From assembly GCA_914767715.1 (NCBI GenBank), contig OU612065.1, forward strand, positions 33,358,001 to 33,418,000: DNA of 60,000 nucleotides, written 5' to 3'. This stretch comes from Membranipora membranacea (Eukaryota; Bryozoa; Gymnolaemata; Cheilostomatida; Membraniporidae). The notes beneath the pieces were generated by a model, which was given only the letters and a program-made list of their open reading frames with translations, did not search any database and was not told the origin of the DNA. The translations under genes were made by a program, and so were the position numbers. Shown one piece after another: positions 1 through 11,590 of the stretch (position 1 is the stretch's first letter; each line of letters starts with the position of its first letter).

Positions 1-357
1 CATCACTGTGCCAAACCGTAGCTAGGTGTGAAACTCATCCAGCTAGCAGAATATGAGCTACAACAGATATGGAAGCCATAATGCCTCTGATCAGGATGAT
101 GTTGAAGAAATGCAAAATTATCTTACACCATCACATAAAAATGTCATGTGCCTCGTGTATTGACTGATAGGCCAACAGTTGGAACTCGATTTGAGAACGT
201 AAAATGGACGTTGGTGAATGCTTTCTATACAAGCGAATCAGCAATGAATTTTTGCCCCGCACCAACTCGCGCTCATTTTTCTTGACCGTTTTCACTTACT
301 ATCTCTTTTATAGGTAAAAACCTTCGCTACAGCTACATAGGAAAAGAGAGGCAAGAT
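1..357. other. 5' flank of the GalNAc-T-like gene
   Basis: No coding exon or recognisable repeat is visible. The stretch directly precedes the proposed ATG at 358 and probably contains the promoter and 5' UTR of the + strand gene. No clear TATA box or upstream exon could be supported. It would also be the region to search for downstream exons of the opposite-strand kinase at 5317-5484, but no kinase motif was seen on either strand. Confidence 0.4.
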
Positions 358-3300
358 ATGAACATGAGGCGCGGTGACATACGAACCTATGCGGTATTGG
401 CAGTAATCGTTTTGACAGTCATAATTATTTACAAATTCAGCCGTCCGGAGAAAGTTGACTATAGACTGTCAGCCAGTGGAAAGCTGCAGCTTAGCTCAAG
501 TGTCTCAAAACCTTCAAGCTGTGTTAAAGAGGATAAGAGCATGGTGTCCGGTAAAACCGTATCAGTTGTGATTAGTACACAGGCTAACGAGGAAGCCGTC
601 ATCACCCAGACAGTAAATAGTATCATCGCTCACTCAGATCCAAACGTTCTGCTCGAGATTATCATAGCAGTCGACTCTAAAGTCTCCGATGATCACCTGA
701 CACTCCTCAATCATGAGTTTGAAGAGTACAAAGATTTAGTCACGATAATGCAGGGCAAATCGGATATAAGAATAAAGAACAAACTTGTGATGGGGCATAC
801 GGCCAAAGGAGACATAATCTTTTTTATTGATGACTCAGTGGTTGTCACTGCAAACTACCTCTCACCGCTGATTGAAGTGCTACAGGAACATCCTGAGGTA
901 AGTACTATCTATCTCACAGTAGAACGTCAGGAACCTAACCCCTCTGCTTCCATCCTCAGGAGCATATATCTACAGTCTAAATATACCGTTATGGTCTTTT
1001 TCCTAATTAATGGGAACATTAGGATGAGCTAGGCGTAAGCAGGATAGCCTGGTTGCAGATTTCCCTGTATTATTGTTGTAAATTTTTAATTGATTACCTG
1101 CCAGCAGGTGGTTGAGATTTATGGCTCAATCTGAATTTTGAATCACAGCACAGCAGTAAACTGTACAAAACTGTACACAAATACGGCACTGAATTGGCAT
1201 GACAATGTTGCGAAATTGTATTCAAGATTTAATATTGCTGGGCAAGCCTTTTCAAACACCAGCTTCTAGGTAAGCACTTACAAAGAGTTGCGTAATAGTT
1301 GTAGGCTCATGTTACAGATGAGATGATATTGTGTTTGATGTTATAATTACAGAGAATAGCTGTCCCATCTTATGACTTCCTAACAGACCTCACTGTGTCT
1401 GTTGAGAGTACAGGGTCTCAGATGAAGTGGACATTTGGCTGGAGACTGAATATACAGCCGTATGAGATGACATTTCAGCAGCTGGCTAGTAAAACTGAGA
1501 CTGCTGCTAGCCAAGCTGTTGTGTTTGACACGTCAGCCTTTGCGCTGAACAAGGTAAGAATAATTTAAATCATTTCAAAAAATGGTATGTCATCATGCGT
1601 AATCAAAAAGCAACTACATGCATTTTTTGTTTCCGAGTAGAGAAACAGGGAATCTCCTGCTGTGCTAGTTATCATCAAGTTATCAAAATCATGTCTCAAT
1701 GTAGCAATTTTGGTGCACCATATTATCAAGGAATTTACCAACAAGTATCTCTCTCTGTTGATTCAATGGAGAAGTGTTTGATTGAGTGATATCCAGCATA
1801 GCACTTTTCTGAAATGGGTTTTGAATTTGATGTGGTAGTCAACAGGTCATTCAAGAGAAATAACTTGACTTTGCTACCTCCCAGAAGGTCTCTGGGAAGG
1901 CGTCTCCGTGGCAACTGTCTATTTTTGATTGCAGTGTACCTCTGATCTTGACAAATTATGCAACAACACAGGATATCCAAACTGTTAACCTGTTTTCATT
2001 TCCAGGGTTACATGAACAAGCTTGGTAGCCTGAAAAGTGAGATGGAGTACACCGGATCTCTAGAACTCAGCTTTGCTGCCTGGCTGTGCGGTGACGGAGC
2101 TTATGTTGTGCCCTGCTCCAGGGTGGCAAAGATTCATGTTGATCGTGCCATAGAGGTAACAATAGCACTGAAATTGATTCAGAGGGCATTGAACATAGAA
2201 GTTGAAAAGCAATTTTGAATGTCAATGTCTGCAAGAGGGGCCTCTTTTGATCTCTATCAGAGTTCACTCTTCAATCTGATTAATTTTTGAAAAGAATCTA
2301 GTGATTGATTCCACCATGAGAGTCAAATCTAGACTCAGCAGTCATAACAAATGTATTATCTTTTAAACTCATTTGCAAGTCAAGTTCAGTTGATTGCCCC
2401 TGGAACCATATTTGTAGTAAGAAAGACTCTTTGATTCATATGAATTAGCTAGAAAACACAATGGAGCCAAATCACACCTTCAGGGGCAAGGATAGTAAAA
2501 CATTCTGGTATACTCCCACTGCAGTCCACGAACTACTGGGGTTCAATTGGCCCCTCCGACCTACCTGCAAACAGAGAGCAACCTGGCGCAGATATTCCGG
2601 CCTCGCCACTAAGGCAATTAATCTTTCACCGCCCATGCTTTGGGATGTGGTGTGTGATAATGATAAGACACCTGATTTTTTTTAATTATTCTCTGTTGCT
2701 TACAGATGGAGAATGAGAAGGAGCGACATATGCTGGCGGCACGATACTTCACTCCAAAATATCAAAGAATTTTCAACAGAGTAAATAAAGATGTTCCCCA
2801 GTGGACAGAACAAGACAAAACCGCCATGGTAGTCGACAAAAGTCTTCAAAAAAAGTGCCCCAAAAATGTGAGTGGAGTTGCCCATATATGCCATGTCAAT
2901 AATGTGTGAATGTGCAAAGCCCTCAGCACTGTAGTGAATGTCGTACATTATTCATATAGATCCTGGCTCTCAACTGATCGAAACCAGGTGTAGAGGAACA
3001 GACAGCATTCTATGAGACATTAAAATTTTGGAATAATTTATTTTCACTCATCTCTCAGTGATAAAATGTAGTTCTATGAAGAGCACCCAAATTTGGAACG
3101 TTAAAATGCGGAAAATTGAAATACGAAAATTAATCTAAGGATATTATCAAAGATTATTATGGTAATTGTTGATTTTCATTCGCAGTGAATATAACTTTAA
3201 TCACTATAATCACTGTTCCCTGTTCAAATTCACTTGTTGACAGTTTGACTGGTATATGGAGGAGATAGCTAAATCGGATGTATTCGTCCCGTCTGATAAT

Positions 3301-3956
3301 GCTATAGCCTATGGACATTTTGTCTCGTCCAGCGGGAAGACTTGTTTTAAACAAGCTCCCTCTAGGAATTTCCTGGGAACTCACGACTGTAAAAATCAGC
3401 AAAACGGAGGCATGGTGGAATACCTCAAATCTGGTCAGCTCAGAATAGGCAGAGACTGCATATATGGCAATGGTAAGTACAAAGAACCCCAAATACCCGA
3501 GACTATGTTAGTAATCTTTTCATGTTGTTGGTCACGTTTTATTTGCACCAAGGTTATTAGGAATCGTGTGATTCTTAGATTTTGAGATGTACACCAGATA
3601 AGATATTAATTGATTGTGATTCTCACAGAAATCATGGCTTATAAAGGAGTAGTTTTAAATTGATAAGAGGAAAAAAAATTCAAAAATCTAGTGTGACAAT
3701 ATGATATTATGTTATCTATCTTACAGACCAGTCTTACATGCTATCAGATCCGTGTGATTATGATAAAGATTATATGAAATGGAACACATCAGATTATCAC
3801 CAGTTTATCGACAGTAAGGGTCAATGTATAAGTCACGCGACGGATCCTTACGCCGGGCAGAATGGTAGGCAGGTTCTTATGTTCACTAAATGTAGTAATG
3901 ACCCTAAAAATGCTCAGCTCAAGTGGCAGGGATGGAAGTCCTTTATCTGGCTATAG
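358..3956 (+). CDS. Divergent polypeptide GalNAc-transferase-like protein, probably inactive
   Basis: Six exons join in frame: 358-897, 1353-1553, 2006-2155, 2706-2867, 3244-3472, 3727-3956 (503 aa). All introns are GT-AG. Residues about 11-25 form a signal-anchor, as expected of a type II Golgi enzyme. A GT-A glycosyltransferase-like domain follows, then a C-terminal ricin-type lectin domain (from about residue 368) with degenerate QxW repeats. The family transfers GalNAc from UDP-GalNAc to Ser/Thr of mucin-type glycoproteins. Here the DxH metal motif reads DDS (158-160), the WGGEN region is shortened to EYTGS (261-265), and the SH before the second metal site reads SR (285-286). Most UDP-contact motifs in exon 1 are also lost. 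The fold is recognisable from the FDxSxF and LELSFAAW segments and from C-x-x-FDWYMEE before the lectin domain. At 503 aa it is slightly shorter than typical GALNTs. The start at 358 was chosen over the nearby in-frame ATG at 364. I infer a pseudoenzyme or lectin-like Golgi protein. Confidence 0.8.
2500..2690 (+). mobile_element. tRNA-derived SINE, diverged copy
   Basis: This stretch aligns with the body of the SINE at 9470-9725: CCACTGCAGTCCACGAACTACTGGGG, then CTCCGACCTACCTGCAAA, CCGCCCA and GATAAGACACCTGATTTTTTT. The tRNA-like head is mostly eroded. It lies in intron 3 of the GalNAc-T-like gene, just before exon 4, and its T-rich end abuts that exon's polypyrimidine tract. Confidence 0.75.
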
Positions 3957-4358
3957 TCTGGTACTCTCATATCTTTCTCCTTTTTGCAAAAGAGTTACAT
4001 GGTAGTGTAATTCGTTTGTACCCGCCAACCAGGGAGAATGGAAGAGGGTTGGTGTCTCTTGGTTGGTGCCCCTTCCATTCTCTCTGCACCAACCAAGCCG
4101 ATCTTTTTACCTCATAACTATGGCCACCATACTGATTGGTTACTATTTGGCTCTGATCCCTGACCCCAGGTAGAGAAGTTCAACGTCATTTTGCTCAATG
4201 ACTGTCGCTACAAACATTCCAAAGATTTATCTTGATGTAGAGATTGTATGGATTGGTTTACTCCCTCTCTCTCCTCCCTCTGTTCCTGTTTTTTATCAAT
4301 GTTGAGTTTTTAGATGGTAAAGGTGCTTCCTTTTGTTATTTTTTATAGAAATTGAATT

Positions 4359-4364
4359 AATAAA
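4359..4364 (+). terminator. AATAAA polyadenylation signal
   Basis: A canonical AATAAA hexamer lies about 400 bp after the stop codon of the GalNAc-T-like gene. It is the first such hexamer seen on the + strand in the downstream AT-rich sequence. Confidence 0.5.
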
Positions 4365-4966
4365 AGCCAGTATATGAATTGCTAACATTGATTTGTGTTA
4401 TTTATGTCGGATCATAAATCATGAGGTTTCATATTTGTGAGTACGCTTTCTCATAACCGCATGCAGGTCAGCATACAAAAAACCAATGTTCTCAGGATAA
4501 CACAATCTCTGTTCTCATGCTGAATTCAATTGGAAGAATTTGTTATTCAAGGAAGTTTAAAAATTAATTGCGCTATTGCATCCGCCTCCAGCAGTTTACT
4601 CCATAGTACCATTCAGTCTTTCTGTACTGAATGAAAAGTATATTGAGTCTGGCCGCACCTGATTAGGAATTCTAGGGTTTTTACAAGGAGAGCTGATATT
4701 GTAGTCAGATTGCAGAGTGCTAGTTGTTACTCGTGAAATGTTTATCGCAATCTCTTTGGCTTTTGAGAACTGCAATCTCAGCTATAATGAGTTTTTTGTG
4801 ATTGTTTATTGAATGTTTAATGTAATCTCAGATTGCGGTGAGGCTGCCCGATGATAAATCGTAATGCTATCATTGTTCTCTATTGTGTCTGACCAAGTTT
4901 TGAGCAATTGGTGTATAGAATTCAAATATTATAGTCCAACGAGAGTCTCTAGTAAATGAGTAAGTT

Positions 4967-5262
4967 TAAGCCCTCAAATTTCTGCCACTCCCCCTTTCCA
5001 CTAAACGATGTCTGACAGTCCTGAACAAAAGATCCGAGGTGTCCGAGGCCGTATTGTAGAACACACAGGTTTTCCTTGATTGCACACTACAATGGGTCAG
5101 ATTTTAACTCCACCCCTAAATATCTGCTGCTCCCTCCCCCCCCCCCTCCATTCCCACCTTACTCTGTCTGACAGTCCTGAACAAAAGATCTGAGGTTTTC
5201 GAGACCGTATTGCAGTACACACAGTAATTCCTGATTGTACACGACAATGGGTAAGATTTTTA
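4967..5262. repeat. Two-copy tandem duplication, period about 156 bp
   Basis: The segment beginning GTCTGACAGTCCTGAACAAA occurs at 5010 and again at 5166. Each copy continues through a similar run ending in ACAATGGGT(c/a)AGATTTT. The copies have diverged and the second contains a C-rich tract (5135-5147). The pair lies immediately 3' (on the - strand) of the kinase exon at 5317-5484, so it would be in intron 1 if that gene is intact. Confidence 0.75.
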
Positions 5263-5487
<225 letters not shown>

Positions 5488-6744
5488 TCAGCCTAGCCGA
5501 GCTGTTTATCAGACCGCCCACAGCCTATCATGGGGAAGTATGTCACAAGCCACTCACACGTGCGCTACAATTCTACAAAAGACCAAGGTACCATTCAGAT
5601 TTGGATGAATACTGCTGAATATAGCGGTGAACAAACTTTTCAAATGTCAAGTACTTACCTTACTTACGTACCTTACTTAGTTTTGTCAGGGAAGCTGTAG
5701 CTCACCTAAAGAATACTTCTTGTTGGTAAATAATTAACTAAGTTAAAACTCCAAGAAAGTACTGTAATCCATGCATTGATTAAAGTTCAAGTCAGTTTCC
5801 ACAGACGTGTTTCTTTGTTCTGCTGCTGCTGCTGTATTGGTGTCTGCAGCAGACCTTGTATCAAAGATGACTTGTTTGGTGCAAATATATTAATCAAGCA
5901 GGAAAGCTGATACAAAATTGAACTCTATATCGATATTCAGAAATAGAATATGGAGAAAGTCGCCACGAACCTGAACTAATTTGTTTTGTCCATATAGATA
6001 TAGAGCGCTGATAAATAGAAAAGTGTTAACAAAGTTGACTTGAGAGGATTCAATGCCCTTCAATATCAAACAGCACACGATACATAAACAAAGGGCTACT
6101 TCCAGCTCCTAACGCTGTTAGCCTCAGTCGCCCCCAACAGCCAGCAAAATATTATGATCCTGATACGGTTCAGCTCCACGCCTAAATGATATTAATGGTT
6201 TACAAACAAGTGAAGGAGATGGAATAAAGCAAGCGATACATTGTATCACAATCAGACAATGATATTATTATTTGCTCTCAGTTGTGATTGATTATTCCAA
6301 CAGCTATATGAAAGAATCATGATGTCAATATTCATAGTGATATCGGGCTTTCAACAAAAGAACATCTAATGGATGTGAGATTTTGTTGATAAGACGATTG
6401 GTAACAAACCTTCATTTATACATACTGAGGAGCAATCAACATTCAGTTAGCCTTTTTTTAAATATTGAAAGATGGTCAGTTTGCCCTGATCCACATCTAA
6501 TTCACTTCTATTGATGATGCCTAAAGGTCAAAGAGCTCGCTGGCGCAACCGTACAAAAAATGGTAGATCTAAGTTCATGTTTGAAGCTGAACCTGCTCTC
6601 TAGTGCCTGTACCGGTCAGTCCAATATCCAACCCATCCTTCGTACTAGATGAACTCAAACTTACAAATTCTAAAAGTAGATGTTTCAGAGTTATGCTTAC
6701 CACATAGTAATATATTGTCTAGGAAGTCATCATGCGCTGCCTGC

Positions 6745-6850
6745 TATATAGTAAGAAATCTAGGCGCAGCTGTTTTCTGCTGTTTACCAGTAAAATCTAG
6801 ACGCTGCTGTAAGCCACCCGTGTAGATTCTAGACCCTGCTGTTTACCCGT
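6745..6850. repeat. Short imperfect tandem repeat
   Basis: Three imperfect units share (t)AAATCTAGACGCTGCTGT-like sequence alternating with CTGTTTACC(a/c)GTA. Spacing is about 40 bp. No coding potential was seen. Confidence 0.5.
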
Positions 6851-7299
6851 ATAATATCCTAATAGTCATGCAGACAGAAAATATAACTTGAGGTAAACAT
6901 TACTGTGTGGCCTGCACACATTGACATGAATGTTTGAATAACTTAAAATGTTTACGACAAAATCTATTGTAGTTAGGCAATCGAACAGTGTGGCCATTAC
7001 AACTGAATGAATAGAAGTATGTATGAAATCTGCACTAAACTACTTTTAATGAACAAAACAAAAGCAGTGATTATAAATTAAGAAAAAATTTCTAGACTAC
7101 TCAGAGCTGGCAAAGTACACTAAACATGACGTGAACTCAGCCGAGTTTAATTTCACTTTCAAAGATTTATAATGTAGTACGATTATAATGCTTTATGAAT
7201 GTGTTGGCTAAACCGTACGAGTGGAAAGAGCTATGCTGAGTATTTAGACTGATTTGACAATGCGTCTACACCTGGTTTCAAATTATCATTTATGTATAC

Positions 7300-7711
7300 T
7301 GGGGAGCTTTCAAGGTTGATTGTTCCAGCCCTCAGCACCCTCGGGAGTATATATCTACCGTGTTCCTGTCTTCGGACTGACTCATGAAAAGACACGCAGA
7401 CAAGCAGCTAAACGATACCAGGGGTCCCTGTGATATGCCATGTAAAATCTCAAAACCCTAACATGTACACATGGCAATGGTTGAATCGAATGAGTTTGGG
7501 AGACAAGAGTGCACAACTCCGAGTTGATAGAAGCGCGATCAACCCGTTTTATTTTTGGATGGCGTGATCGGGACATCAGATGGCGCATTGGGTAGCATGC
7601 TTGATGCAAGGCAATTGGGTCCTGCAAAAGTTTTGGGTTTGAGTCCAACTGGGGGAGCTTTCAAGGTTGCTTGTTCCTGGCTCCAGCACCCTCGGGTTGA
7701 TATCTCTATTT
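7300..7711. repeat. Direct repeat pair about 350 bp apart
   Basis: The segments at 7300-7357 and 7652-7711 share GGGGAGCTTTCAAGGTTG, TTGTTCC and CAGCACCCTCGGG in order. The intervening DNA has a translatable but unrecognised ORF on the - strand (7382-7648). The pair may be two ends of one degraded element or a local duplication. Confidence 0.5.
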
Positions 7712-8566
7712 GCCAGTTTCAATATCACACAAGTAATACAAAAATTCTAAATTTGGTCATTGCAATTTATTCCTTGAATATGCTCATCTCATTTGTATTC
7801 TGGGTATTATTAAATACAGCTTCCAACTTGATACTCCTATGTGTTCAAGTTCTGAGACATTGGGTATGTGTTTTGAGTGGGTATCATGAACACAGGCACA
7901 AAGAGAGAGAAAGAGAGCCTTCAGCTCCTGCACAGGGTTTTTACCAAAACGCCTTCATATGAAACTTGATATTCGACCAATGCGGAATGATAATATAACC
8001 TACTTTGTCCCTCCAGTTATAAAGACATTCATTGAAATTATTGCACCTGTTTCCAGAGTGTCAAACAAAACTGGAAACTAACTTATCACGACGATTTCAA
8101 CAATGATGTTTGATACATAATTATAATCTCATAAAATTTTATACAACAATAAGACAACAAAAAAATCTGCGCTGATCGCCATCAAATAAAATAACATAGT
8201 AAATAGTAAACCAAGATTCAATTATAACAACTCTTGATGCTGGCAGCTCTGGAATTGCTGACCCCTGGGAAGTGGGATATGATATAGTTGTTATAAGAAG
8301 ATTATATTACACCTGCCTTACCTCGGAGTATAGACAGACATCTATTAGTCTATGGTGGACCCAGGGAGGTTGGACCAATGGTATGTATAAAAGTTAGACC
8401 AGTAAGTTAGGGATAGAAACTCCCTGGTTGAGTAATTTTAGACTAAATAAAGTCAAAAGGAGAAGTTATGCTCTCTATACATTATCACCGGATATAACAA
8501 TATGAGCGCACATGCGCAATCCTTTTTCTTTCTGGAGCACGTTCAACGAGGACTGTATTTTCAGAC

Positions 8567-10619
8567 ATGGGATACAAGAAATTTGTAGAGATAGGCCGTG
8601 TTGCCTTTGTTGCTATTGGACCAAGCAAGGGAAAGCTTGTAGTCATCGTAGATGTCGTCGACCAGAACAGGTAAGCAATTCGAATTTTGTAAACTGTCTA
8701 AATCTGCCAATAATTTTCTACCCAGATTTGTCTTCTAAAATTTCGTTCATCTTTTTTCTGAACTTCTACTACCTTGAGAGAGGTTGCTGACTTCTATAGA
8801 AGGTTTCAGCAACATACCACAATCATAGGAGCGTGTAACCTTCCGTAACATCGTCGTACATCTATAAATCTTCGCCTATCTACCCGTCATGACCTCTCAC
8901 TCCACCCACCACTGTGACTATCTCTGGAATGGGACTTGTGTGTGGAGTGAGCAACATCAGTGATTGTGAAAAGCACTCCAAATGAATGTTTGTCTCCGAT
9001 AGTCTGGTCTCTAGAACCATGGGCCCCTGGGACTTACATGTATTAACTTTGCCAATGTCCACTATCAACCACCCAAAAAACACCAAACAGGGTAAGACAC
9101 AAAAAATCTTTTTTTTACAACCTACCTTGAAATCTCTCACACTAACTCACACCTCCTTCCTCTTTCATTTGCTTCAGGTTTGAAGGTTCTAGCACAAACA
9201 GAGCTGAATTTATGGACCAGAGAAAAAAGATGCCTCTACAGAATTCACAAAAACCTTAAAGTGAATTTTGTAGAGGCATCTAGGAATATAGGGACCACCG
9301 TGACCATGCGTTATAACCTTGACGGAGTCGTAGTTTGTTGATCAATAGGCCTAAACCTTGGTCATTCTACAGTTTAGGCCTTATACCGTGTCGATACTTA
9401 CATCACCAGGCAAATTCTGACTAAATTATTCACAAATCTGCCTACCTAGGTTTAACCTCTTGGTACACAGTTCCTCATGTATTGTTCTGGAGGTGGGTTA
9501 GAGCGCTGTTCCTTTAGCATGCAAATGCTGAAGGTTGTGTGTTTGAATCCCACTGCAGTCCATCGACTACTGGGGTTGTGTTGGACCCCAGATGTGCTCC
9601 GACCTGCCTGCAAAAAGAGAGAAATCTGGGGCATATATTGCGGCCTATCCCCCAATGCACTAATATTTTGCCGCCCACCCTTAGGGATGGGCGAGTGATA
9701 AGACACCTGATTTTAATCAACGATTTTTTTTAACCGGAGTCCGCTTGAGTTGTAAAAACAGGGAGCTAGTTAGCTCATGTGGGTTTGGTGATAAACAGCC
9801 TCAGTGCTTCAAACCATGATAAAATGTGGTGTGTCTTGACGACAATGATGATGAATGTATGTTTAATATTTACAGAGCTCTATGTGATGGCCCATGCAGC
9901 GGTGTTGCCAGACAGGTTTTAAACTTCAAGCAGCTCCAGCTCACCAAGTTCGTTATCAAGATTGGACCTGGTGCCAGAACCGGCACTGTTATCAAGAAGT
10001 GGAAGAAGGATGACATCACCGCTAAGTGGTCAGAGACCAGCTGGGCCCAAAGACAGGTGAAGGGTGAACTCCGAGCAGCAATGACCGATTTTGATAGGTA
10101 AGTGTTATTGGCTATCAACCAGACGTTAAATTCTCATTTTGTATTTGACAAAACACACAGTGTTGTAAGCATTGGTGTGAGGGAAAATTCACTAAGTATT
10201 TTGTTCAAAACCACAGTTTTTATAAGGGTTCATCCCACCATTCCTGATATTCATGAGACAGGTAGATATAAAATAGTGTGATTGAGTAAATGTTAGTAAT
10301 CACTATTTAAAAAATAGCAAACACTTCCTTGTGCAACCATGTTGCTACTCTAGTGAATATAAGTTACCTTGTAAAGCCATGTACGTCAGGTCTTAACATT
10401 TAGTCTGCCATACTCGTTCCTCATCCTAAGAGTAAATCATATACTATTGTCGCTGTCACGATGTAGTCAGGACACTTGTGCAGTTCCTTGCTCTGGATCA
10501 AATGCTCAACCTATCTATTTACGTTTTTTTACAGATTCAAACTTATGAAGGCAAGGCAGTCAAGAAGAGGTATGCAGAGTCAACTAGTCCCAAGAGCCCT
10601 GAAATCCCTCAAGAAGTAA
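8567..10619 (+). CDS. RPL14: 60S ribosomal protein L14 (eL14)
   Basis: Three exons join perfectly: 8567-8670, 9876-10097 and 10535-10619 (136 aa). The N-terminus [20 protein letters not shown] is followed by [14 protein letters not shown] and the ALCDGP segment. The protein continues with [12 protein letters not shown] and [13 protein letters not shown], all landmarks of eL14. Both introns interrupt Arg codons (AG|A). eL14 is a large-subunit protein that binds 25S/28S rRNA near the L6 region. The C-terminal tail stops at ALKSLKK, so the lysine/alanine-rich extension of mammalian L14 (about 215 aa from memory) is absent. Intron 1 contains a SINE and a hairpin. A polyadenylation signal follows at 10649. 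A pyrimidine tract near 8521 may be the 5' TOP start. Confidence 0.97.
9228..9281. repeat. Hairpin with 21-bp arms in RPL14 intron 1
   Basis: The arms AGATGCCTCTACAGAATTCAC (9228-9248) and GTGAATTTTGTAGAGGCATCT (9261-9281) pair with one mismatch around a 12-nt loop. The size resembles a short pre-miRNA-like stem or a tiny fold-back element. No snoRNA C/D boxes were seen around it. Confidence 0.8.
9470..9725 (+). mobile_element. tRNA-derived SINE, best-preserved copy
   Basis: The 5' part resembles a tRNA with an A-box-like GGTTAGAGCGCTG and a B-box-like GGTTGTGTGTTTGAATCCC. A non-tRNA body follows (GCAGTCCATCGACTACTGGG through GATAAGACACCTGATTTT). The body is shared with a second copy at about 2500-2686. 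The element lies in RPL14 intron 1, about 150 bp before exon 2, on the same strand. It has no coding capacity; mobilisation would need a LINE reverse transcriptase from elsewhere. Confidence 0.8.
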
Positions 10620-10648
10620 TTTTCCAAATATGGTTCTTTGTAACATCC

Positions 10649-10654
10649 AATAAA
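10649..10654 (+). terminator. AATAAA polyadenylation signal of RPL14
   Basis: A canonical hexamer lies 30 bp after the RPL14 stop codon. This implies a very short 3' UTR, as is common for ribosomal protein genes. Confidence 0.75.
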
Positions 10655-11526
10655 AGCCTGAAAACACCAAACATATTGTGTTGTTTTTCCCTACAGTGCA
10701 ATGTTTGACATATTTATTGCTATGAAGGAAAAATGATATATGAGCATCAATTCAGTGCAACAGCTTCCTGATGGCTGTGATAGTAACATCCAATAACACG
10801 CTTAGTGATGTTGGAATTATGGCAAAAATACTAAAACGCTGCTCCACACAACATAGCTGTACCATGAGTTAAATATAATGGCGCAACTAGTCGGTAATCA
10901 GCTGCTGAAGACACAATATTTCAAAGTGACTGAGGCATGAATGAGACTTGAAATTCATTTATTTAAGTGCTACACAGATGGATGGTGTACATGGAAATTC
11001 ATTAAGTTTGTAGAATAGCTCAAGGTTAATTCCCTACGCTATCTTTATTGCTACCATGAAAGCTATTATCACAATAGCCAACACTTTCATCAGACTGAAA
11101 TAAACTTCGTTGTAAAAAGTCATGTGACCTGCAGGGAGCCATCAAAACAAGCATATTCACAAATCGAGAGGAGCTTTTTTTATCTGGCTATATCTCAGGA
11201 AGTTCTGCGCATCCACCCTCAAAACTTTACAATATGTGATTTGAGACATTGATATATATAATGTGAAAGTAAGAAGATCATTGACCAAATAGCCCAGAAG
11301 TTGTGAGTGAAAAACCATGCAGAGAAGCATGATGGTTCTACCAAGGAGTTTGAAAGTCTGTAACTCCCTGGTTCTACAATAGTCACCTTTCAAGTTTGAA
11401 TGACAACATTGGCATCTGTACAGCGTCATATGAACATGTCGTTTAGCAGTATAGCATCATTTTTAAAGGTGTATTGGTTAAAAAATGATGACTGCTTGTG
11501 GCTGGACACTGGCCTAGTTCTCAGAC

Positions 11527-11590
11527 GCTGCAATGCAAGTTAGTGACATTACATTATCAACGTATAATGTAATGTCACTAGCATTGCAGC
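11527..11590. repeat. Hairpin-forming inverted repeat
   Basis: The left arm GCTGCAATGC(aagt)TAGTGACATTACATTA pairs with the right arm TAATGTAATGTCACTAGCATTGCAGC around a short AT loop. The only defect is a 4-nt bulge. It could be a small palindromic element or a structured RNA. Confidence 0.75.

Noticed and set aside
7382-7648. 88-aa minus-strand ORF, which looks protein-like
   Set aside because: No family was recognised, there are no flanking gene signals, and it lies between two copies of a direct repeat. It is probably repeat-derived.
9487-9552. Possible genuine tRNA gene
   Set aside because: Boxes A and B are recognisable but the acceptor stem does not pair, there is no clean cloverleaf, and the sequence continues into a repeat body shared with another locus. 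It is the head of a SINE.
9826-10101. Separate 91-aa protein
   Set aside because: It is RPL14 exon 2 with read-in from intron 1. The true exon starts after TACAG at 9876.
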